From: an uncultured Comamonadaceae bacterium
GTDB lineage: Bacteria; Pseudomonadota; Gammaproteobacteria; Burkholderiales; Burkholderiaceae_C
Length of the DNA stretch: 5,370 nucleotides
Direction: 5' to 3'
NCBI GenBank assembly: GCA_937893415.1
Contig: CALBWZ010000188.1
Location: 1 to 5,370 of the forward strand
Numbering within the stretch: the stretch's first letter is position 1; each line of letters starts with the position of its first letter. The notes under the pieces were generated by a model, which was given only the letters and a program-made list of their open reading frames with translations, did no database searches and was not told the DNA's origin. The position numbers and the translations under genes were made by a program. Positions 1 to 5,370 of the stretch are shown here, one piece after another.

Positions 1-356
1 TCGAACGCCTTAGGCAAAGTCAGTCCTTGCTGCAAGTCATGGTGAAGTTGGTCAATGACACCAGTCAAGGCTGCAGGTAATGTTTGCCCACGCAGCAGCA
101 GCAAGGCGTTTAGCAGCGGCAGTCCTGCCGCACACAAAAAAGCCAGTTGCTGCGTGAGCCACAACACTTGTTTGCTGCTGACTTTGTGGCGATTGTTGGC
201 CGTGGCTTGCGGCCTGCTGTTTATGGCGTAAACCTGCGCTGCGTACACCCCCAAGTTGCGAACTTGCTGCAAAGCAGCTTGGTTGCTACTGGCCGATATT
301 TCGCCGCTGCAGGTCCGTCCAGAATGGTCTTGGGCATGCCATGTCCAGCGGGTCAT
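1..356 (-). CDS. GspF/PilC-family inner-membrane platform protein, N-terminal part (3' end outside window)
   Basis: This gene encodes the start of the polytopic inner-membrane platform protein that works with the assembly ATPase in type IV pilus or type II secretion machines. The window holds 118 codons plus two bases, and the frame is still open at the edge. Residues 1-45 (MTRWTWHAQDHSGR...) resemble the short N-terminal segment of PilC (aromatic-W, D-x-x-G, then G-E). Residues about 60-118 match the beginning of the first T2SSF cytoplasmic helical domain: SSKQVLWLTQQLAFLCAAGLP, then LLNAL, then DLQQGLTLPKAF, which parallels the usual 'F.RQLA.M..AG.PLL.A' and 'V..G.SL..AF' pattern. The first membrane helix of the family would come later, outside the window. 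The ATG overlaps the stop of the upstream ATPase gene as ATGA, and GGAAG lies 7 nt before it, which supports this start. The W-rich N-terminus looks more PilC-like than GspF-like, but which system it serves cannot be settled here. Confidence 0.88.
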   Translation of the reverse strand, partial: MTRWTWHAQDHSGRTCSGEISASSNQAALQQVRNLGVYAAQVYAINSRPQATANNRHKVSSKQVLWLTQQLAFLCAAGLPLLNALLLLRGQTLPAALTGVIDQLHHDLQQGLTLPKAF

Positions 357-1573
357 TGAGCGGCTTCCAAGGTGACGTGTCGCAAGGCCTCTTGCCAACT
401 TGTGCTACCTTGAGTAATTCGCTGCAGCGCGTTGTGAGCCAGTGTGTGTGTGCCAGATTGCGTTGCAGCCGTTTGCAACGATTGCTCATCGCCCTGGTTT
501 AAGCAGGCTTGTCCCACTGTTTTGGTCATGGCGAGCATTTGATAAATACCGAACCTGCCCATATAGCCATTGATACAAGCAAGGCACTCAGATGGCTTGT
601 GCGGTGGTTGGTACATAAACTCTGGTGCAGCCAGTCCGTTGTGAAGCCAGGCCTGTGCTTGTAACGGGGTCAAAGCGGTGGGTTCCTTACAAATGGGACA
701 TAGCTCACGCAACAGCCGTTGTGCGGTAATGAGTTGGATGCTTGAGGTCAAGTCCACGGCCGCGACGCCCATGTGTATCAAGCGCGTGATGGCTTGTGGC
801 GCGTTATTGGCATGCAAAGTAGATATAACCAAGTGCCCAGTTTGAGCTGCTTGCACGGCCATGTGCGCACTGGTTTTGTCGCGTATTTCTCCCACCACAA
901 TCACATCTGGATCTTGGCGTAATATGGCGCGCAGTGCCGCTGTAAAGCTCAAGCCTGCTGCTTCATTGACTTGAATTTGATGCACCTGAGTTAGCAACAA
1001 CTCCACAGGGTCTTCAATGGTGCACACATTGATGTGGGCCAAGTCTAGTGTTTGCAGCGCGCTGTAAATACTTGTGGTTTTGCCACAGCCTGTGGGGCCT
1101 GTCATGAGAATGAGGCCGTGTGGCGCACGCAAGCTGCTGTGTAATGTGGCTAGCTGAGCAGCGTTGTAGCCCAGCTGCACCAGCGGTGTGCACTGGCTGT
1201 TATTGGCCAACAAGCGTATGACCAGTTTTTCACCCATAGCCGTCGGCATGCTGGCAATGCGGCAGTCTTGGGTACCGTTGTTGGGCAGCTTCGCCAGCCA
1301 ATGCCCGTCTTGAGGTAAGCGCTGTTGTGCGATATCCATGGACGCGCTGATTTTGATGTAAGAGCGCAGCGAGTCTTTGAGTGCTGCGTCTATGGGTGCA
1401 GCCCCTATGTGGGTGGCAGCCACCAATACACCGTCTATACGCACACGTGCTGTTAGTCCGCTGGCGTCAGGCTCTAAATGGATGTCTGATGCCCGGTGCT
1501 GTATGGCGACCTGCAGCAGCTGCTGCCACGTATCGGCAGCGCCGGGTTGTAATGTAGAGTAATTGTAAGACAT
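353..1573 (-). CDS. Short GspE/PilB-family type II/IV secretion and pilus assembly ATPase
   Basis: This is a complete 406-residue cytoplasmic ATPase predicted to form a hexamer at the inner membrane and drive pilin or pseudopilin polymerisation with the GspF/PilC platform encoded next. Visible elements, in order: N2-type domain with RASDIHLEP (27-35) and RVRIDG (43-48); Walker A GPTGCGKT (159-166); Asp box with IEDPVE (186-191); RQDPD followed by Walker B with GEIRD (228-232, catalytic Glu229); His box with AAQTGHLVISTLHANN (242-257, His247 and His254); tetracysteine zinc site Cys292/Cys295 and Cys330/Cys333; then GYMGRFGIY (336-344). The boxes favour extension-type PilB/GspE over retraction-type PilT. 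It is shorter than typical PilB/GspE (roughly 500-570 residues) because it starts directly at the N2 domain and lacks N1/MshEN. The start is the first ATG after an in-frame TAA; no other ATG, GTG or TTG lies between, but no good Shine-Dalgarno precedes it. Walker A carries Cys162 where Ser is usual. Confidence 0.93.
   Translation of the reverse strand: MSYNYSTLQPGAADTWQQLLQVAIQHRASDIHLEPDASGLTARVRIDGVLVAATHIGAAPIDAALKDSLRSYIKISASMDIAQQRLPQDGHWLAKLPNNGTQDCRIASMPTAMGEKLVIRLLANNSQCTPLVQLGYNAAQLATLHSSLRAPHGLILMTGPTGCGKTTSIYSALQTLDLAHINVCTIEDPVELLLTQVHQIQVNEAAGLSFTAALRAILRQDPDVIVVGEIRDKTSAHMAVQAAQTGHLVISTLHANNAPQAITRLIHMGVAAVDLTSSIQLITAQRLLRELCPICKEPTALTPLQAQAWLHNGLAAPEFMYQPPHKPSECLACINGYMGRFGIYQMLAMTKTVGQACLNQGDEQSLQTAATQSGTHTLAHNALQRITQGSTSWQEALRHVTLEAAQ
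364..368 (-). promoter_or_regulatory. Ribosome binding site for the GspF/PilC-family gene
   Basis: On the minus strand, GGAAG sits inside the last codons of the ATPase gene, 7 nt upstream of the ATG at 356-354. With the ATGA stop/start overlap, it supports this start and suggests that the two proteins are made by coupled translation. Confidence 0.55.
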
Positions 1574-1604
1574 AGGGTTAATGTGTAAGCCTATGACGAG
1601 TCTG

Positions 1605-1632
1605 AAAATAGGTAGTTGTACCTGTTTTTCAC
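1605..1632 (-). promoter_or_regulatory. Weak candidate sigma70-type promoter before the ATPase gene
   Basis: On the minus strand, GTGAAA (1632-1627) and TATTTT (1610-1605) are separated by 16 nt and lie a few tens of bases upstream of the ATPase ATG. Each box matches only four of six consensus positions. It is reported because this is the only non-coding gap in the window. The pilus genes could equally be read through from tamB. Confidence 0.2.
1610..1623 (-). terminator. Weak hairpin in the tamB/ATPase gap (possible attenuator, doubtful terminator)
   Basis: On the minus strand, AGGTA-CAAC-TACCT forms a perfect 5-bp stem with a 4-nt loop, followed by ATTTTC, about 30 nt after the tamB stop. 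The stem is short and A/T-rich at its ends, and the T-run is only four bases, so efficient intrinsic termination is unlikely. It overlaps the weak promoter candidate. The rest of the 82-nt gap (1574-1655) shows only an imperfect palindrome, AACCA-G-TGGTT, at 1636-1646. Confidence 0.2.
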
Positions 1633-1655
1633 GTTAACCAGTGGTTGCTAAACAC

Positions 1656-4600
1656 TCAGTCGTAAGCACGGCTCCATACCAGGTCAACGTTGTTGGCCTC
1701 TCCTGTTTGAGCGCGAACCGACAAGCTGTTGCTAAGCTTTAAGTGAATAGACAGCAGGCCTTGGATACTGGCTACAGAGCGCGTGTAACTGGTGTAAATA
1801 CGCTCTCCAAGTTGTTTGCCGACAGTCAATTGCGCTGCCCGTGTGCTGCCATCAGTCTGGCGAGACTCGCCTTCAATGCTGAATTCATCGACCACGTCGG
1901 CGAAGCCTTGGTTGTCGCCAACCAAGCCCACAATTGCGTTCTGAATCACCGCAGCCTCGGAGCCGCCACGCGCGCTGGGATGACCGAGCAGCAACCAGCT
2001 TAATTTGTCGCTGTCTGGCATGGCGACGTTGGCGTAAAGGGTCACTTTTGGATTTTTCAATGAACCTTGAACTTGTACGCCAACTTCAGGTTCTGTCATG
2101 GCGCGTACGGCCAGTAAGTCTATTTGGGGCGTGTCGGGGCGGCCTGCAAATAGCAAGCGGCCACGTTTGACCAGCAAGTCTTGCCCGTACGCTTTGTAAC
2201 GCGCATCAACCGTATTGACCTCGCCGTTCAGCTTGGGCTGATTGAACGCATCTGGCCCACCTATGTGCAATGCACCACGCAAGCCAGTGGTTAGGCCAAA
2301 GCCGCTGACCTTGAAAGCGTCGCCCAATGACAGGTTGATATCCAAGTTCAGTGGCAGCGAATTGGATGGCGCTGGCGCTGAGACGCCTTTAATTACTACA
2401 TCGTCGCCTAGGCTTGGCGCATTCATTCTGCCTAGCGTGATATCTGCTTTATCAACAGTCAAGGAGCCGCTCAAGCCCAAGCGTTGTAGTTGCCATTGGC
2501 TGAATAGTTCGCCGCTGATGCGAACCCGTCGGTCAGCTTTAGAGGCTGCTTGAAAACCCTTTAGTTTCAGTGCAAGGTGCGACGCTGTTTGGGTATTGTT
2601 CAATGTACTGTGCTCCCAGTTGAGTCGCCCAGTTGCGATGGCATAGCCTCCTTGAACCTCGTCGACAACACCGTGCATGTACAAGCGCTCTATATTTATG
2701 CCTTGTGGGTCTAGCTGCGCCTTGAGTTGGCCACCGCCCAAGTCGAAATCACCATATTTGTGAGCCAAGCTTAGGTTGCTACCTTCTAGGCTAGCGCTTG
2801 GTTGGGGTTGGCCATGTGTGCCGCCCAGTTGCACATTGGCATGTAGTTTGCCGCCTATTTGTAAGGTGCTGGGCAACCAAGGACTTAGCCATGCCAATTC
2901 GTTGAAGTCTAGACTCGCACTGGCCTTGACAGGTGCATTGGGTGTGGCTTGCACACCCCAAGCCGATGGTTTGAGTGAGGTGACCAAGCGGGCTGAGGCG
3001 TGGCCTACCAATGCGCTGCGAATGTCGGCGCGGGCTTGTAATTGTGTGCCAAGCCACTTGGCTTGCAACTCAAGCTTATCCAAGCCTATGGCTTGCCAGC
3101 GCGTGGTGTTTGGCGTCATAACTTCTATGTCGCCGCTGGTTGTCGCCAAGCTCAAGGCTATATCTGGCAGCTTTTTAGGTCCAAAACGCGCGCGCCAAGT
3201 GCCGCCTAACACCACGTTGCTGCGCCATGTACGAGCTTGGTCTGGCAACAGGGTTTCAAAGGCAGCGGTGTTGAGATTGGCTAGCGTGCCGCTGATGTCC
3301 ACACCAGAGACACTGGCCGTCCATGCCTGCCAGTTGATGCGTGACAAACAGTGGGCTTGATCACAACTTTGCAGGCCTAGCGCTACACCGCTGGCATTGC
3401 CACGGGCGGTTCCAGCGCGTAGTTGCCCGCGCCAAGGGCTTGAGCTGCGTACCAACCAGCTGTGCGCGGCCTTGTCGCGCCAACCAAGTTCCCAGCTCAG
3501 GTCGCTCCAACCCATGTCGCTGGGTTGTTTGGTTGGTATGTTGAGCCGCGCGTTGGCGCTTAGGCGTAGGTCGCGGGCCATGCCGGGTATGTCCGTTTGT
3601 GCCAGTAGGTTGACGTTCAAGTCTTGCCATGTATTGCTTATGACAACGCGGGCTTGTTGCAATGTCCATGCGTTGTGCCCATTGTTAAGCCCGTCAGACA
3701 TGCTCAGCTGCTGTGCGTTGAGTGAGGCTTGCACCTGGCCACTGCCAGTAAAAGATGCCTTGAGGTCTAGCTTGCCGCTGGACAATACTGGCAGCGGAGC
3801 GATCAGCTGTGTGCGTTGGCCTAGTTGGTTGACCCAGCTGACCAAGCGGTGGATGTCGCTCACCTGCAAAGACAATTGGCCAACCGGCAGGCTTTGTAGC
3901 TTGGTGTTGGCATTCAGTTCGGTGTTGAGCGTAAGCCCGGGTGCGCCGCCAGTCAGATTGGCCTGCAGTTGCTTGCTGCTTAAATCAAGTGAGACATCGC
4001 CTTGCAGCCACGCTGTGCCGCCCACTGATGAGCCGGCCACTGAAGTGCCAGACTTACCCAGAGTTATGTCTAGCTTGCTGACATGCAATCGGTCTGCACT
4101 GAGCGTGATGTGAGCGCTGGCTTGTGCTGGTGGCAGGCTTTGTGAGGGTGCTTGCGATAGTTGCAGCTCTGCTGACCAACTGTCGCCTGTGCCAGGTGTG
4201 AGGGCAAAGTGGCCTGATAAGTCTGTGCTTGGCACACCACTGCCAAGCGGCATCCAACGCGCTACATCAAATTGCTGCAGCGTGACTGTGGCGCTGTTGA
4301 ATGGTTGTGCCTTCCACGGCCGTATGACTGCCTCAGCGCTCAACAGTTGACGGCTGTTGGCTTGCGCACTGGCAGAAACACTAAGACGTGCAGGTGTTAA
4401 GGCCTCGCTGTTTTGCGCATCTCCTAGGTGGCCGCTTAGCGAGACCTTTGCCTCAAGTTGTTGCGATGCCAAATGAGGCGCGACGATGCTGGCAGATGAG
4501 CGGGCCTCAACAGTTGCTTCAACTGGCCATGTGCCAGCAGTGTTGAGTGCAAGAAGCGCATTTGCAACCAGCTCGCCATAGCGCAGCTCTTTAACGACCA

Positions 4601-5228
4601 ACTGGTGCGGCGCTGTGCCCCCTGCATAGTTGTAGCGGACTTGAAGTTGGCTGAGCTCGTGTTTGTCAAGCCCGTGTTGCACAGCGATACGCTCTACGGT
4701 GAGGTCAAGACCCAATGCAACGGGCAGCGCTATGTCGCTGGGCAGCGCCAGCGGTGGGTTGTCTGTCTCAGATGCACTTGTATCAGCCCACACAACCCGC
4801 TCTATGTGAATAGCGCTACGTAAAAGCGGGCGTTTCAAGCGTGTGTCTGTACCTGTGTCTTGACGCGTCAACGTGAGCCACTTCTGTTGCGCCTGTGCTA
4901 GCCAGTCGACTTGCAGCTCCCATGTCCAGTCAAGGCCCTGCACACTGGCGCTGATGTTCTCGCGATGCCAGGTTATGTAGCCTATCTTTCCGCCGTGTCT
5001 AACGCTACCTTGCGCGTTACTGATATGAACAGTGGGCACCCATTGGTTGACCAATTTTGCAGTGGTTGCCAAGCTGCCAGCGCTGCCCGACCAGAGCCAT
5101 AGGCTAAGCAATAGCAAGCTGAGTAGCAATGCCAATACCAAGGGCACAATGAGCATGCTGCGCATCAAGCGCTTAGTCACAGTTGCTGTTGGTTTTGGCA
5201 GTGGCAATGCGGGCGTTGCAGCGTTCAA
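1656..5228 (-). CDS. tamB: TamB, translocation and assembly module inner-membrane/periplasmic subunit
   Basis: This 1190-residue protein is close to the length of E. coli TamB (about 1260). TamB is anchored in the inner membrane, spans the periplasm as a long beta-rich taco-like fold and contacts TamA. The pair helps insert outer-membrane proteins, and TamB/AsmA-like proteins are implicated in phospholipid transport. A basic stretch (KRLMRS, 19-24) precedes one hydrophobic helix at about 25-47, an uncleaved signal anchor. A long run of alternating polar/hydrophobic beta-strand sequence follows. The C-terminal TamB domain (formerly DUF490) occupies roughly the last 300 residues, with GPDAFNQPKLNGEV near 995, FAGRPDTPQIDL near 1030, LLGHPSARGG near 1080, then LTVGKQLGERIYTSYTR and a final VDLVWSRAYD. 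The TTG start is inferred: TAG lies two codons upstream in frame, and TTG overlaps the tamA stop as TTGA. The next ATG (Met22) would remove only the N-terminal tail. The only two cysteines are Cys622 and Cys627. Confidence 0.95.
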   Translation of the reverse strand: MNAATPALPLPKPTATVTKRLMRSMLIVPLVLALLLSLLLLSLWLWSGSAGSLATTAKLVNQWVPTVHISNAQGSVRHGGKIGYITWHRENISASVQGLDWTWELQVDWLAQAQQKWLTLTRQDTGTDTRLKRPLLRSAIHIERVVWADTSASETDNPPLALPSDIALPVALGLDLTVERIAVQHGLDKHELSQLQVRYNYAGGTAPHQLVVKELRYGELVANALLALNTAGTWPVEATVEARSSASIVAPHLASQQLEAKVSLSGHLGDAQNSEALTPARLSVSASAQANSRQLLSAEAVIRPWKAQPFNSATVTLQQFDVARWMPLGSGVPSTDLSGHFALTPGTGDSWSAELQLSQAPSQSLPPAQASAHITLSADRLHVSKLDITLGKSGTSVAGSSVGGTAWLQGDVSLDLSSKQLQANLTGGAPGLTLNTELNANTKLQSLPVGQLSLQVSDIHRLVSWVNQLGQRTQLIAPLPVLSSGKLDLKASFTGSGQVQASLNAQQLSMSDGLNNGHNAWTLQQARVVISNTWQDLNVNLLAQTDIPGMARDLRLSANARLNIPTKQPSDMGWSDLSWELGWRDKAAHSWLVRSSSPWRGQLRAGTARGNASGVALGLQSCDQAHCLSRINWQAWTASVSGVDISGTLANLNTAAFETLLPDQARTWRSNVVLGGTWRARFGPKKLPDIALSLATTSGDIEVMTPNTTRWQAIGLDKLELQAKWLGTQLQARADIRSALVGHASARLVTSLKPSAWGVQATPNAPVKASASLDFNELAWLSPWLPSTLQIGGKLHANVQLGGTHGQPQPSASLEGSNLSLAHKYGDFDLGGGQLKAQLDPQGINIERLYMHGVVDEVQGGYAIATGRLNWEHSTLNNTQTASHLALKLKGFQAASKADRRVRISGELFSQWQLQRLGLSGSLTVDKADITLGRMNAPSLGDDVVIKGVSAPAPSNSLPLNLDINLSLGDAFKVSGFGLTTGLRGALHIGGPDAFNQPKLNGEVNTVDARYKAYGQDLLVKRGRLLFAGRPDTPQIDLLAVRAMTEPEVGVQVQGSLKNPKVTLYANVAMPDSDKLSWLLLGHPSARGGSEAAVIQNAIVGLVGDNQGFADVVDEFSIEGESRQTDGSTRAAQLTVGKQLGERIYTSYTRSVASIQGLLSIHLKLSNSLSVRAQTGEANNVDLVWSRAYD

Positions 5229-5370
5229 AATCTAATACCCACAAACAAATGCAAGCGCCATTCACGGGTTTGGTGGCCATAGGCCATATCAAGCTGCATA
5301 GGCCCTACTGGGCTCATAAAACGTACACCAGTGCCAGTGCCAACATAGATGCGTTGCTCGTTTAACCGGT
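5225..5370 (-). CDS. tamA: TamA, Omp85-family outer-membrane barrel, C-terminal end (5' part outside window)
   Basis: Only the last 47 complete codons and the stop are present; the first two bases at the window edge belong to a split codon. The readable sequence starts RLNEQRIYVGTGTGVRFMSP, continues VGPMQLDMAYG, and ends WRLHLFVGIRF followed by TGA. The 'G.G.GVR..SPVGP..LD.AYG' pattern followed by a last beta strand ending in Phe is the signature of the Omp85/BamA/TamA barrel C-terminus, including the beta-signal recognised by the BAM machine. Assignment to TamA rather than BamA rests on direct linkage to tamB by a 4-nt stop/start overlap. TamA is an outer-membrane protein with POTRA domains; those would be encoded beyond the window. 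Gene order tamA-tamB is the usual one. Confidence 0.9.
   Translation of the reverse strand, partial: RLNEQRIYVGTGTGVRFMSPVGPMQLDMAYGHQTREWRLHLFVGIRF
5238..5240 (-). promoter_or_regulatory. Weak Shine-Dalgarno-like GGG before the tamB TTG start
   Basis: On the minus strand, GTGGGTATTAGATT precedes TTG at 5228-5226, with GGG 9 nt upstream. The match is weak. Together with the TTGA overlap, it suggests that tamB translation depends on ribosomes finishing tamA. Confidence 0.3.

Noticed and set aside
116..131. Inverted repeat GCGGCAG-TC-CTGCCGC
   Set aside because: It is a strong short stem but lies within the conserved T2SSF coding sequence (AGLP region), with no T-run after it on either strand. 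It is probably a by-product of codon choice.
147..359. Plus-strand frame opposite the platform gene start
   Set aside because: The minus-strand frame matches the GspF/PilC N-terminal pattern and is tied to the ATPase by an ATGA overlap; the plus-strand peptide is a shadow.
1513..1526. Perfect 14-bp palindrome GCAGCAGCTGCTGC
   Set aside because: It falls in the CAG/CTG codons for a Gln-Gln-Leu-Leu stretch near the ATPase N-terminus, so simple codon repetition explains it.
1743..2553. Plus-strand open frames opposite the TamB C-terminal domain
   Set aside because: The opposite strand encodes a clearly recognisable conserved TamB domain through this whole region. The plus-strand products overlap one another and show no motif.
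2776..4113. Long open frames on the plus strand (2776-3360 and 3397-4113), antisense to tamB
   Set aside because: They lie wholly inside tamB. Their translations are rich in Cys, Arg and Ser with no domain-like pattern, as expected from the complement of a Leu/Ala/Gln-rich gene.
1..5370. Mobile elements, CRISPR arrays, tRNA/rRNA genes, DNA-uptake-sequence repeats
   Set aside because: I saw no direct repeat array, transposase motif, terminal inverted repeats, RNA gene or Neisseria-type uptake word. Repeated words such as GCCAAG track with Leu/Gly/Ala codons in tamB.

Overview
All recognisable genes in this window lie on the minus strand, so transcription runs from high to low coordinates. Protein signatures point to a Gram-negative proteobacterium. 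A betaproteobacterium of the Burkholderiales/Alcaligenaceae type, with mid-range GC, is my best guess; this rests on impression and gene arrangement and was not checked by search. Coding density is very high, with a single 82-nt gap.

Right part (5370 to 1656): the last 47 codons of a BamA/Omp85-type outer-membrane barrel gene, tamA, run into a complete 1190-residue tamB. The tamA stop and the tamB start share four bases (TTGA), which implies a TTG start and translational coupling. TamA (outer-membrane barrel) and TamB (inner-membrane-anchored, periplasm-spanning beta-rich protein) together form the translocation and assembly module, which is involved in outer-membrane protein assembly and envelope lipid homeostasis.

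Gap (1655 to 1574): 82 nt with a small 5-bp stem hairpin and a poor promoter-like pair. Neither is convincing.

Left part (1573 to 1): a complete 406-residue hexameric secretion/pilus assembly ATPase of the GspE/PilB family. It has all catalytic boxes and the tetracysteine zinc site but no separate N-terminal (N1/MshEN) domain. It overlaps by ATGA the start of a GspF/PilC-family inner-membrane platform gene, which is cut by the window edge after 118 codons. The pair forms the motor and platform core of a type IV pilus or type II secretion-like machine. The prepilin peptidase and pilins would have to be outside the window.

I did not find a clearly undescribed system. The points most worth a second look are the short ATPase, the lone cysteine pair in TamB, and the tamAB to pilus-motor adjacency.
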